DNA from: Medicago truncatula
Lineage: Eukaryota; Streptophyta; Magnoliopsida; Fabales; Fabaceae
Assembly (NCBI RefSeq): GCF_003473485.1
Contig: NC_053046.1
Location: forward strand, 34,611,332-34,675,331
DNA: 64,000 nucleotides
Direction: 5' to 3'
This document shows, piece by piece, positions 24,708 through 36,974 of the stretch (within the stretch, counting starts at the first letter, position 1; each line of letters opens with the position of its first letter). The translations under genes were made by a program, and so were the position numbers. The notes beneath the pieces were generated by a model. The model searched no databases. It had not been told where the DNA came from and saw only the letters and a list, made by a program, of their open reading frames with translations.

Positions 24708-25520
24708 TTTATCGGGATGGAAGAGTATAAATCTTTGTATGGAGGATCGTATGATTCTTTGTGCGCGCGCCTGTGTGTTGGGGGAGGAAGGGGACCAGTT
24801 TGATGGCAGACTGTGAATAAGTTTACAGAGAGTGTTGAATTGGTAGATGGAGGGTGGATGATTAATAATATTGGATCCTCTACTCCGTTTTGGAGGGATC
24901 CTTGGCTCGAAGGTTTTCCTTTTAAAATGTTTTCTTTAGGTTGGAAAGTGATTGGCGAGGCATGGAAAAGGCGAAGGAAATTGTTTGCTTGGGATAAAGA
25001 ATTGGTGGAGGAGGTGTAGAGTGCCTAACTTTGGTTGTTCTGCAGGTAGAGGTGAGGGGTCGTTGGGCTTGGAAGACATCACTCCTATGAATTATCATAA
25101 GGTTTTGTGGTTAAAAATGGTTCCGCTAAAAAATAGATATTTTTGTTTAGCAGTTGTTCGTAACCGTGTTTCGACTAAAGATAACTTGGTAAGGCAGTAG
25201 ATCATTGATTACAATGATCAAATTTGCTCGTCAAGATGTGGCTTATTGAAAACATGGATCACCTATATATTAAATATGATTTTTATGGTAGGATATGGTC
25301 TCTAACTTCTTGTTGGCTAGGCTTCTCAAAGGCTTTTCAGATGATTTTATTGGATCATTTAGTTCAGTTTGGTGGGTTAGGGGGGCTATTAGAAAAATGT
25401 TCGTTTGACGCTTATTATTATTTGAACATAAGTGATTTGAATCATATGGAAAGAGCGAAATAGATGAATTTTTCAACAGAAGGAGAAACATTTGCTCTGT
25501 CAAAAAGAAAATGAAGAAAC
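24708..25520 (+). pseudogene. LINE reverse-transcriptase C-terminal remnant
   Basis: The plus strand shows broken pieces of the region after the reverse transcriptase of plant L1 LINEs: GSSTPFWRDPWLEGFPFKMF at about 24870-24930, then in another frame VLWLKMVPLKNRYFCLAVV and STKDNLVRQ (zf-RVT-like), and later IWSLTSCWLGFSK. Several stops and frame changes (25018, 25198, 25440) make it non-functional. Confidence 0.8.
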
Positions 25521-26065
25521 ATTTATATTATTTAAGTGAACATGTTAAGCTTCAGTCTTTTTGGTGGTAAAAATCAAAATATGTTGCTTTTGATTTTGAC
25601 TATCATCTTGGAGGCTTAATCATATTTATTGCTTTGTTGTTGTAATGTAGCTTGTATTCTCTTTTGTTGTTTTGGATCTCATTGCAATGTAACTTTGATC
25701 TTTTAATAAATTATCTCTGGTACATCTTATGCTTGAAATACTTATTTTCGGTTGGTAATATTATTTTTTTGTACAAATTTTTGGTTGGTAATATATTCAT
25801 GGCCTTAATGCACTTATTTGTCTGGTTATTTTGACATGTGATATTGGAGTATGTTCCTCATTAAAATTTTAAGTTCAATTGTCTATTACGTCTATTTTGA
25901 TATAGTTTAGCGTCTTCAAAAACAATATATTCACGGCTTTTTTTTTTATAAAAAGAAATTGCCTCTTGGAAAGTGATCACATCCTTTCCTATCCAACTAA
26001 AATATAGTACTGGTAGTTGAGATACATTCATGCAAAATTGTCAGAAGTACTGCATGGCAATTACT
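25521..26065. other. Gene-free stretch
   Basis: Possibly the 3' tail of the preceding LINE remnant; no gene. Confidence 0.35.
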
Positions 26066-26853
26066 AGTTAAAACTCTATAAATTAATATTGAAAAAATTT
26101 ATTAATTCAGAGAGTTATTAATTTATAGAATGGCTAAAATGTAGTTTTAGTCCTTGTAAAAAAAAAATTGTTTTTGGTCTCTGCAAGATTTTTTGTTTTT
26201 GACAATAGTCCCTCCAAAAACAAAAAATCTTGCAGCGACCTTTTTTAAAAACAAAATATTTTGCAGGGACCAAAAACTACAAAATTGATTCAGTTATAAT
26301 GTGTCACGTATGCAAATAATCACAAAAGTGGGGTCAAGGACTATTTTCAAAAACAAAAAATTTTGCAGCGACCAAAAACAATTTTTTTTTTTTTACAGGG
26401 ACTAAAACCAAAACGAGTCATATTTGCAGGGACTAAAACCATATTTTAGCCAATTAATAATTATTAATTTAAAGAGTTTTTAAGTAATTATACTGTCCAT
26501 ACCAAACAAAAAGGTAAATTAGTCTATGCCTCTTAGAATTACGTTACAGCGAACCTTAGGACTCAACGTAAATTAGTAATTACTGTGTTCATATGCATTG
26601 GAAATCAATAATGACTTTTGAAGTACACTGAAGTAAACAAGAGGAACAAATGTGTTCAATGTAGTTCTATGAATTATTAAATTATGATTTTCTTGGGACC
26701 GAAAATTATAAAGGGATCTCCCAAAAAATTATTATCTTATTATTTTATCGAGTTTTTCAATTTTTTACATTGGTCCAAGTCGGGACCGGACAAATTTATT
26801 ATTTTAAAGAATTTATTAATTTATCGAGTATTAATTTAAAGAGTTTCTACTGT
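26066..26853. mobile_element. MITE with AAACTCT ends, interrupted by another MITE
   Basis: Left end TAGTTAAAACTCTATAAATT and right end (reverse-complemented) CAGTAGAAACTCTTTAAATT are inverted repeats continuing into ATTAATA. The interior is AT-rich with the phrase GTCGGGACCGGAC. A second MITE occupies 26132-26451. Confidence 0.55.
26132..26451. mobile_element. MITE with GGCTAAAAT ends
   Basis: Left end GGCTAAAATGTAGTTTTAGT and right end (reverse-complemented) GGCTAAAATATGGTTTTAGT are inverted repeats; flanked on both sides by AAT. The interior repeats GGGACCAAAAACA-type phrases in both orientations. Nested in the element 26066-26853. Confidence 0.75.
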
Positions 26854-27667
26854 ATTTGTATTTTTGTAAGCCTTATTATTCCTTTTATCTTAAGCCTTGT
26901 TATTATAATTATTTTTTGACGAAATTAAGCATTTGTTAAATAACGGGACTACTACATATAATATTAAAATGTGCACAACGTATTAAAAAAAAAAGAGTGA
27001 GGATATATATATTTAGTTTTTGGAAAAACTTTGAAACTTAATTTAGTGTGTGTATATTTTTTTTGAAGGACGGTGTCTCACTTTTTTTTTTGTTACAAAA
27101 GGATAGTGTGTCTGTATTTAATAGCACTACTATAATATGAAATGACCCCATCGTTAAAGTAAAATGACAAAAATGTGGAGCCAAGATGTTATTTTTCGTT
27201 ATTATTATCCAGCTAAACCCAATTTATGCTATTTATAAGTGCCAACACATGTCATAGTTTCCTGAATCTACCACTCAAAGAACAGCTACATTATCTAGGT
27301 ACTAGTAATAACTGGCCGGCAGCACCAATTCAATTACAAGTTACTACTATACTATTGTGAAGGTGCCTTAATTTGAATGTTAAATTACAATTTTTGAAAC
27401 TTGAAATGGAGATAGAAGGAAAAGGATATAAAAAGAAAACAAAGTACTATTGTTAATGCCAAAGAAAGGGAAAGATTTGTAATGTCAATGGAAGGCAAGG
27501 AGATAAAAGAAAATAAGAAATTGGAAAAATAACTCCAAGGGAAGGGAAGATAAAATTTTCTTTGACTAACTTCTGGAGGAAGAGTCCTTGCGCCGCTCTG
27601 CGAGGGTTTAGTCCTAGTAATGTCATCAGCGCATAATGCTTTTTTTTTTTCTCGTGGTGTTTCTTAA
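26854..27667. other. Gene-free stretch
   Basis: AT-rich intergenic DNA without a supportable gene. Confidence 0.4.
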
Positions 27668-27995
27668 AAATCGTGGTTGGACTTAACACAGCTTCACAAA
27701 ATCGGTTTGTGAGGTGATGATTGCCCCCACTTATAAACATATTGTCAGGCCATCACCTATCCAATGTGGGACTCTTAACACACCCCCTCATGACCAGCAC
27801 TATTGGGCTTGGTTCGTGGACATAAATGGTGGGTGGCCCGATGGCGGAAACCTGATAGCAAATGGTCCAATGGATCCATCTTAGAAATCGTGGTTGAACC
27901 TAACACAACCCCACAAAACCGGTTTGTGAGATGAGGATTGCCCCACTTACAACATTGTCAGGTCATCACCTATCCGATGTGGGACTCTTAACAGT
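27668..27995. repeat. Dispersed repeat, two diverged tandem copies
   Basis: Copies at about 27668-27780 and 27886-27991 both read AAATCGTGGTTG, AACACA, CACAAAA, CGGTTTGTGAG, GATTGCCCC, ATTGTCAGG, ATCACCTATCC and ATGTGGGACTCTTAACA. Between them lies TGGCCCGATGGCGGAAACCT. Reminiscent of LTR-like repeats common in legumes (from memory); class not proven. Confidence 0.6.
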
Positions 27996-28227
27996 GTTTT
28001 TGTTCGTCTGTGTGTTGACTTTCATAGATCCTCTTGCTGAGTGTTTGTTTATGTAACTATCGTTCTTCTATGTTTGATGTCTTGTTTCCTCAATCGATAT
28101 GATGTTTTGTTGTCATGGTCGTGTTGTTTCCTCCCTCTGTGTCGATATGTGCTTGTCTAAAAGAAAGTTTAAAGCTCAAATCTTGTTTACTAATCCTTCC
28201 CAATATTTCATCACCCACGTTTTCGCC

Positions 28228-28518
28228 TCACCTCTCGTCAACTACCATCATCTCCCATGGCCAAAGTTCCTCTTTAATTTTCCACAAACAACCAACATAA
28301 CCCTTTACCTTTCTGCCAATGAAGATTGCCGCTTCTGATGAAACCAGTCCCATAAAGTCACACCCCAGAAGCATATACCTGGATCTCAAACTGATATCGT
28401 CAAACTCATGGTCATGCAAAGGTTTGGTCTTGATTTTTTCAGCGGTTGTGCACACACTTTTTAAACCGGCACCGAGTAATAAATTACAGAATCGATCCCC
28501 AAACACCCCACCCCTCAC
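28228..28518 (-). other. Unassigned open frame
   Basis: A 96-codon minus-strand frame (MRGGVFGDRFCNLLLGAGLK at its start, IKEELWPWEMMVVDER at its end) in a locally GC-richer patch. Its residue mix is protein-like, but I recognise no domain. The opposite strand is also open (28099-28338 and 28319-28579), so the coding strand is uncertain. Could be a gene fragment. Confidence 0.2.
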
Positions 28519-28647
28519 ACCAAACTCATTCTTAAATTCGATAAAATTTTATAAGCTATATGAAATCAATCTAGATTGAATATATTTAAGACAAAATTGA
28601 GTTGGTCTGAAAAACATGTATATTTTTTTTAATACCTTTAAGGGAAA

Positions 28648-28823
28648 TGCTAACTATTGCCCTTGATGCATTGGATAAAGGAATAAAAATAGATATTTTG
28701 TTTGGAAAATGATAAAAAGTAGTCAAGTCAACTTATAAAAAGTTTATAAATTGTTGTTTCCAATGTAAAACTACTAATTTTGGTTACTTTAACCATTGCC
28801 TTGAGGGCAAAGGGCAATGGATC
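28648..28823. mobile_element. Short MITE-like element
   Basis: Left GCTAACTATTGCCCTT and right (reverse-complemented) GGATCCATTGCCCTT are imperfect inverted ends about 175 bp apart. Confidence 0.4.
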
Positions 28824-29257
28824 CTTGATTTTATAAATTAAATTGCTAAAAAATGTAAGATCACTACATCCACAAATATAACATTGACGTTGAGTATGAA
28901 ATTTTGCTATGCAAATTTAATTTCTATAATTGGATAATAGAACCACATAAGCATAAATTAATGCAAACCTAAATTGTAAAGGTACAAAGTACAACTTTTA
29001 AAAATTTAAAATAACTCTAATGACAAGTGGAATAGTTGGCTATGAAATTTGTGCTCATGTATCGAAATAGTAGGCTGTAAGAAAGCTATTTCATCAATGA
29101 AAAATAACAAATAAAAAAAGCTTAGAATATTTTTTGACTAAAGATCGAAAACTCATTGCTTGAAATGAATTTCATATGTGTGACTTTAGTGTTTGGTGAA
29201 TTTAGTGTACTTTAATGAGAGTAGATGATTGATTATCAACTAAATGGACTAAAGAAA

Positions 29258-29427
29258 TGCTAATAAATATCTTTAAGATACTTATAAAAACTTTAAAATA
29301 GAAGTTTTATTTTAAAAATTGTGTATTCAACATATTAAAACATTAAAAAGGAATTTTTTTAACATAAAATTCTTCAATTATATTCTTTTTTAAATTCTTA
29401 GCAAGTGTCTAAAGATACTTATTAGCA
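29258..29427. mobile_element. Short MITE
   Basis: Left TGCTAATAAATATCTTTAAG and right (reverse-complemented) TGCTAATAAGTATCTTTAGA are inverted repeats of about 28 bp; flanked by AAA on each side; 170 bp, non-coding. Confidence 0.65.
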
Positions 29428-31054
29428 AAACTCATAGACTAAAGTTACACAAATCACATAAGTATGGTCTATTACATGATGCCAAAAGGAATGACAAAAG
29501 GATTGTACTTTAGACAAAAAAAAAAAAAAAAAAAATTTGAATGTCCCCGAAGACAAATAAATAACACACCTTTTTTGTTTTTAAAACAACCAAATAAGTA
29601 TGATATTAATTGAAACCAAATAAAAGGAAATATGAGATTAATTATATGTATTGAGAATATTTTCCCTTTTATTCAATATAATTTTAATATTAAACATATT
29701 AAAATATATTGATATCTCATAAGTAATCAAATTTTAATTAATGTTTTAACCTTTTTTTGTCAAGGCGTTAATGTCTTAAATTATTTCTTTCAAAATTATT
29801 ACATATAATATGATAAGTCAAAAAATAAAGTTTTTTATTTAAATAATTACTACACATTGAAATATTGGAATTATTACCTTAAAATTATGATTCTTTGTTA
29901 AAATAGTTTCCTAACAATTAATTTTTTTTTATTTCTGAAAAAATATTTATATAATTGAATGTACGTTTAAAAGTATTTTCGTCATAGTTGTGTATACATA
30001 CAATTTAAATGTAAAAATTATGAGAGGTGATATATGATTAAATAAAATATGATAATTTAAAAAAAGTATTAATTTGATTAAAAAAAAGGAATAAAAAATG
30101 ATTATTAAATTAGCAGCCGTATAAAAATAGATGTCAAAGAATTTTTAAGTTCTCAAAATAACTTTTCAAAAAATATACTACATTTTCCTTCAAAAAAAAA
30201 AAAAATATGTACTACATTTTGTGACTCTCAAAATGGTTTAAAACAATATATGGGACCCACATGAACATAATAAGGTTTTTTCTGTACAAACGGTCCAACT
30301 CGGAGGACACGCTATGACCGGATACCACCGAATTAGAGCCCTTCTTACTGGACAACGGAACATACGGGGGTCCACTAAGAAACTTCCTTAAAATATTTTA
30401 ACATATAAACAACCAATCACCATTGGTCACCTAAACAAAAACATTGGTTCTTCTTTACAAATGAATGTAGCTTAACACCTCTCAAAAATCATAAGTATGA
30501 TTTTATTTGTTGTGTGAATCAAACATGACTAATTCCTTGAATCAAATATGACTAATTCAAGACTCAATTGAATTTATAACAATTTTCGGTTAAATGTTTA
30601 TTTGGGATCATGTAAAGTATATCATAATCACGATGATTTATTGCGATTTTACAAACATTACAAAATATAGTTTTAAAAAAAAGTATGATAAATCATTATA
30701 ATACTAAGAAATCCGCTAAGATATCAAATCAAACATATGATAAGTTGACATAATATATACTATATATTTAAAGATCAATAATTTTAGATAATTTGGGTTA
30801 GACTCGACACTAGATTAAAATTGTTTAACAAAAAAAAAAAAAAAACTTACGCAAATCACCCAACAACATAAGAACGCTTAGATGAAATAACAGAAGTCTC
30901 TTCTAATTTAATCAAGTATTAAGTTTGAATCAAATCTTTAACATACAGCAGCGTTAAAACACTTGGATATTCTATTTACAAAAAAATCCCAACAACAAGG
31001 TCTTACATCAATAACTGATACGAGTCAACTCATTATCAACCGGATCGATCTAAG
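29428..31054. other. Gene-free stretch upstream of the receptor kinase
   Basis: Very AT-rich with several poly-A/T runs. Only the last few hundred bases, CT-rich from about 31100, can be tied to the next gene as promoter and leader. Confidence 0.4.
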
Positions 31055-31216
31055 TTGACAGAATCCGATTCTCTATCTCTAACACTGCGAAAGGTTGATA
31101 TAATACGTGACACCCACCACTCTCACTTTCTCACTCTTCACCTCAAAATTTCCCTTTCTTCTCTTTTTCTCTCCGTTTTCCTTCCACCGAAATTCAAACC
31201 AAAACCCACCAACTTC

Positions 31217-31246
31217 ATGAACCATCTTCATTACCATACCCATTAA
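31217..31246 (+). promoter_or_regulatory. Upstream ORF in the receptor-kinase leader
   Basis: A complete nine-codon reading frame (MNHLHYHTH then TAA) ends 44 bases before the main ATG at 31291 and is in a different frame. If the transcript starts upstream of it, it could lower translation of the kinase. Whether it is in the mRNA is inferred from the CT-rich leader. Confidence 0.45.
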
Positions 31247-31290
31247 CCCAACTCCCTCAAATTCATCACAAACAATCAAACTTCACAAAC

Positions 31291-34200
31291 ATGAAGCTGA
31301 AAAAAACCGTTCTGCTTTATTTCACAGCATGTCTAATAATCACCATTGTTTCCGGCGCCGATCTAGCTTCCGACAGAGCCAGTTTATTAACACTCCGCGC
31401 CACGGTGGGTGGACGTACTCTTCTATGGAATTCAACAGAAACAAACCCATGTCTATGGACCGGAGTTATCTGCAATAACAAAAGAGTTACAGCGTTGAGG
31501 TTACCGGCGATGGGTCTCTCCGGTAACCTTCCTTCAGGTATAGGTAATCTCACTGAATTGCAGACGCTTTCTCTCCGGTATAACGCGTTAACAGGACCAA
31601 TTCCCATGGATTTTGCAAAACTGGTTTCACTTAGGAATCTTTATCTTCATAGTAACTTTTTCTCCGGTGAGGTGCCGGAGTTTTTATATGGTTTGCAGAA
31701 TTTGGTGAGGTTGAATTTAGGTAAAAACAATTTCAGCGGTGAAATTTCTCAACATTTTAATAATCTTACTCGTTTGGATACATTGTTTTTGGAACAGAAC
31801 ATGTTTACTGGTTCTGTTCCTGATCTTAATATTCCTCCTTTGCATCAGTTCAATGTGTCGTTTAATAATTTAACCGGGCAAATTCCGAAGAGGTTTTCGC
31901 GTTTAAATATAAGTGCTTTTTCTGGTAATTCGCTTTGTGGGAATCCTCTTCAAGTAGCTTGTCCTGGAAACAATGACAAAAATGGTTTATCTGGTGGAGC
32001 TATTGCTGGTATTGTGATTGGTTGTGTTTTTGGTTTGGTGTTGATTCTTGTTCTTTTGGTGCTGTGTTGTAGAAAAAGAAAAAAAAGTGATTCTGATAAT
32101 GTAGCACGTGCTAAGAGTGTTGAAGGTGAGGTGTCACGTGAGAAAACTAGAGATTTTGAGAGTGGTGGTGGTGCTGGTGGGAGTTATTCAGGTATAGCAT
32201 CGACTTCAACGATGGCTTCAGCTTCGGTTTCAGCTTCTGGCGTGTCATTAGAGAAGAGTTTGATATTTATTGGGAATGTGAGTAGAAAGTTTAGTTTGGA
32301 TGATTTGTTAAAAGCTTCAGCTGAAGTTTTGGGGAAAGGGACATTTGGAACAACTTATAAGGCAACATTGGAGATGGGAATTAGTGTGGCTGTAAAGAGA
32401 TTGAAGGATGTTACAGCAAGTGAAAGAGAATTCAGGGAGAAAATTGAGGAGGTTGGGAAATTGGTTCATGAGAAATTGGTCCCACTTAGGGGTTATTATT
32501 TTAGTAAAGATGAGAAGCTTGTTGTGTATGATTATATGCCAATGGGAAGCTTATCTGCACTCTTGCATGGTATGTGTTTGTCTTTTGCTTTTGATTTTTT
32601 GTCATTTTGTTGGAAATTATTTGTGTTTACATGTCTTTTGTTTGTGTTGTGATGCTAATAAGGTAGGTACCTTATCTTTTGTTTTATAAATTAATATGAT
32701 TGTGGCTGTTCTTGTGTCTACTCCATGTTGGCTTTATGATCAATTATTGGTTGAGTTTGTGCCTCTGAATGTTTTGGTCTCTAAATGTGTGGGGTGGTAT
32801 CAATATAATTCACGAATGTGTTGAAATCATAAAAACATCCCCGAGTGTGTCATTTGTTAGCAATTTTATGGAGTAAACTGATTAACACAAGACACGTTTG
32901 AGGACCAAAAAACTAACAAAAGACATATTCAGAGATATTTTTGTAATTTTGTTACGTTCGACTATAGTGACAATGATTGACACATTCGGTTCCACCAACT
33001 GTTTTACTGTCTTGTCTTTGGCTTCATTTCTTCATGCCTTATTTTTGTCATGTGCCAATCTGATTTTAGTTTGCTATTTTTTCCTGAATGTGAGGCTTTC
33101 ATTGCGTGCAACGTTGTCAAACAGCGGCTGCAGTGGTGCTATAGCACAGCGGAATTTGAATAAATCGCTATTGTTATGCGATACACTATTAAGTACAAAG
33201 TATTGTCAAATAGCGGCGCTATAGCAGGATTTGAACAAACCCCAATTTCCCGCGATTGACAACATTGATTGAGTGACAGGATTGATAGGATTCTGGTTTT
33301 GAGGCCAATGTATATTTGTTGGTACATTATTTATGCCTATGTGTGATGGAATCTTGCATCAAGAGTTTAAACTTTTGATATGTAAAGCATTATTTGAGAA
33401 ATCTGAAGTTTATGTATCTCTTAGGCTTTGCAGATCACCAAGATTTATATACCGACTTTATATCAATGCATATTTCCTTTTTGGTTGTACTTAATCTTCT
33501 AATATTCAAAATTCTTATGAAGTAATGTTGACTGTACAAAACTCTAGGATTTTGATTAGGACTCCATAGTCAAGCAATCTAGACTATTTAGTATCCGACG
33601 GCTTATGTTTTAACTTGGTATGTTGGATCCAACTTACAAAGTCAGAACTTGAGTTGTCAGATCTTAATTTATAGTCTAGATTGTGTGACTGCGGCAAATG
33701 CGTGATAAAAGGATATAGATCTAATTTGGATTTAGCGATTGCGTGTCAGATATTTAAATTTTAATTTAGTACATGCTCTATATTTGCATTTTGATCTTGA
33801 GTTAGATGCTAAGACATTTATGCACATTATTTGTTTACTTATACGTCTTCCTATTTTCATTTTATAGCAAATAATGGAGCTGGAAGGACTCCATTGAATT
33901 GGGAAACTAGGTCCACCATCGCCCTTGGTGCTGCTCAAGGGATTGCATACCTACACTCACAAAGTCCAACATCTTCCCATGGAAACATCAAGTCATCAAA
34001 CATCCTTCTCACCAAATCATTTGAACCTCGCGTCTCAGATTTCGGGCTCGCTTACCTGGCTCTTCCAACCGCTACACCCAACCGAGTTTCCGGTTACCGT
34101 GCACCAGAGGTCACCGACGCACGCAAAGTATCCCAAAAAGCAGACGTCTATAGCTTTGGTATAATGCTTTTGGAGCTTCTTACCGGGAAGGCGCCTACCC

Positions 34201-34487
34201 ATTCTTCACTGAATGAAGAAGGAGTAGACCTACCAAGATGGGTCCAGTCCATTGTTCAAGACGAGTGGAACACCGAGGTTTTCGACATGGAGCTTCTCAG
34301 GTACCAAAGCGTTGAGGAGGAAATGGTGAATCTTTTGCAGCTTGCGCTTGAATGCACCACTCAATATCCTGATAAGAGACCTTCAATGGATGTGGTTGCA
34401 AGCAAGATTGAGAAAATTTGTCATCCAAGCTTAGAGAAAGAGGAAGAGAAGATTCATGATGATTTGTCTAAAGATGAAGATAATTGA
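31291..34487 (+). CDS. LRR receptor-like kinase, subfamily III (RLK902/RKL1-like), atypical kinase
   Basis: Exons 31291-32569 and 33868-34487 join (CAT G|CA) into 632 residues. Order: signal peptide (1 to about 22), LRR N-terminal cap with the CLWTGVIC cysteine pair, about five leucine-rich repeats (such as LQTLSLRYNALTGPIP), a transmembrane helix at about 235-260 followed by CCRKRKK, a Ser/Gly-rich linker, and a kinase domain. The P-loop GKGTFG (about 347) and the VAVK lysine (about 368) are present, as is DFG (484-486), but the catalytic HRD motif reads HGN (about 464-466) and is followed by IKSSN, so the catalytic aspartate is missing. This is usual for LRR-III kinases of the RLK902/RKL1 type, which act in plasma-membrane signalling, probably as weak or non-catalytic partners. 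The one intron at this kinase position is typical of the subfamily. No ligand can be deduced. Confidence 0.93.
33110..33265. mobile_element. MITE in the receptor-kinase intron
   Basis: Left AACGTTGTCAAACAGCGG and right (reverse-complemented) AATGTTGTCAATCGCGGG are inverted ends of a 156-bp block with several GCTATAGCA-type phrases. Intronic, so probably neutral for the protein. Confidence 0.55.
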
Positions 34488-36539
34488 TTTTTCCCAACAG
34501 TACTATTCTGTTGATGATTGGGGGTGCTCCATAAGCTTAAAAATATAAAACTAAAGAGAGAAACCTCATTATTTCAATATTGGCCTGTTTTTGGCATGAT
34601 TATTATATTGTTCTTGTTTTATTGATTGAAGGAGTATAGAAACCAGTTAATTTACTGCTACATTTAGATACATGATTGAGTTCATTTTTACTGAATTATT
34701 ATGTGGGAAATGTGAATAATCTGTTTGGATATCTAGTTATATTTACATCCTTTTATCATAGTTTTTTGTTTTTTATAAGCGTTGAAACAAGGTTTTCTAC
34801 TCTTCTTAAAGTCCAACCTATCATAGTTTTGAGTGCATGTTTATAGTATTATCTTCTAGACCCCATTTGCTTGTAAATTGAGTTTTGTCCATAACATGTT
34901 TGGCACAATCACATGGGTTTATAATTGAATATGATTGAATCATGATTTTAGTAAAATAAATAGTTTATATCATATCATAATTTGCAAACTATATTTCAAA
35001 CACAACCATTATATGGACGGGGTTGGGCAGGGGGGACTTTTTTTCTATTATATAGAAGATGGTTGAAACTAAATCTTTTTCAAATTATCTTGTATAATGT
35101 TTAGAGGACATAAAGAAAATATAATGTAACATACATTTTATTTTATATTTGATGTATTCAACAGCATAATGATGAAGAAAAAAAATAGAAAAAATATCAT
35201 TAAAAAATATGAAATCGAATAAAATGAAACACATTCACCTGCCACACTTTACCAAATCACACATCAAGACATGGTTCATATAATGATTTATGGGTTTATA
35301 TTTGATTTTTTTTTTTTTCAGATGATAGCTAAAGTTAAAACATTCTCACCAAATAAAGCTGAAGTTCAAAACTAAATAATTGAGATTGAGTACACTTCAT
35401 AACTACTACTGGGGGGCTACCTCATTTCGATAAAACTTAGTTAACATTTCAAATCACACTATAAAAATAACTTAAGAACTATACATGATATATCTAAATT
35501 TGGTTATCATGTTATTCATACGACCGCCACCGTTGGTTAATATTGACTAATCTTCATTGGGAAACCCGTGAATCATACAAAATAAGTTCTCGTCTTTCGA
35601 CTGAATTTTTTCCATACGCAAGAGTTACAGATCAAATTCATGACCACTTATTTAAATGAGACAAACTCATTACCACTGTCAATGGTATACAACTTATACA
35701 TTTATTCTTTCTCTTGTGCACCTGTTTTTGTTATATTATTATTCATATTTATGTTTTTATCAATTAATAAAGTAAAAACAATATAGAGCAGCCTTTAAAG
35801 TGATGCTGCTTTGGCTATTGTTCTATTCTTCAACAACATCTTTGTGCCTTCAAATTCCAAAATAGATCTTGGGTAAAAAAAAAACAACTCTATTAACATC
35901 TAGAAAATTTTATGGTATGTGCTTTCCTTGAAAATTGACATATATTCTTTGTTGCACATCTTTTTGAGTGAAAAAGAGAGTATACTAATATGACTACCCA
36001 AATAACCATATTTAAATGTATATGTAAATATTTATCGAGTTACTTTTGCTTTTAGACACAACTTCGGTTTGTTGAAACTTAGGTGTAAAGAATTATGCTT
36101 TTCTAACTTATATCTTTGGCCATATGATAAAAAATTGAAAGAAAAAGACAGGTAAAAGTGAAATGTAGATTGATTTCGCTTCTAATTCAATTTTGATTTG
36201 TTGAAACTGAGTTGTTTCAGTTAGTTTTAGAAGGGATTATCTAAATTTAGGGAAACTAGTAAATATATCATGATTATCTAGTCTAGATATATTCTTTTAG
36301 TAAATATTTAATTCTTTTAGTTTGATACTAGTGTGGAATAACCAATTCGAATGGAATTGGGCTCAGATTTCATTAGTGTCTCGAGCTCAAGTTTAATTGA
36401 TGACAAAATGTGGTTGAGAAGAGAAACTTTAGGGATTAGTTATCGATAAAGTTAGTAAATATTTCAACCAATATTTTTCAAGGGATTAGTTAGTAGTATT
36501 ATAAAAAATACTACTAGTGTCTATAATTCTAGTTGTATT

Positions 36540-36540
<1 letters not shown>
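34488..36540. other. Gene-free stretch
   Basis: 3' flank of the kinase gene and AT-rich intergenic DNA; nothing recognised. Confidence 0.4.

Positions 36541-36599
<59 letters not shown>
36541..36599. repeat. Microsatellite (AAT)n
   Basis: An uninterrupted run of about 19 AAT/ATA units. Confidence 0.95.
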
Positions 36600-36974
36600 G
36601 AATAATGGGAAATTTCAAGGTTTGATCTAATGGTAAAAAGATAAGTCTTGAATCTAAGATGTCTCGGTTTCTAGCCTTGTTAGTGTATTTGAAAAGAGGT
36701 AAACGTAAGTATATTTGTAAGTGTTCTTGAGCTTGAAAGTCTTTCCTACCTTAAAATGTGACACCATCTTATCACCCTAAATTTCTTCCGTTAAAAAATA
36801 TAACGAGAGGATATGCTTAAATAAAGAGGATGTGTATATTTTGTTTCTGAAAGAGTTATTTATAGAGAAACAAAACTAAGCAAATAATTTTTTTTCACTA
36901 TCCCTCAAAAAAAAAAAAAATCACTAAACAAAATCTTCAAAAGTAGAAAGCAAATGGTTGCATTTGACACAGAC

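Noticed and set aside
31317..31607. Minus-strand open frame across the receptor-kinase start
   Set aside because: Opposite-strand shadow of the LRR coding region, no domain.
36541..36599. Regularly spaced repeat array (CRISPR-like)
   Set aside because: It is a plain AAT microsatellite; no spacers, and the genome is a plant.
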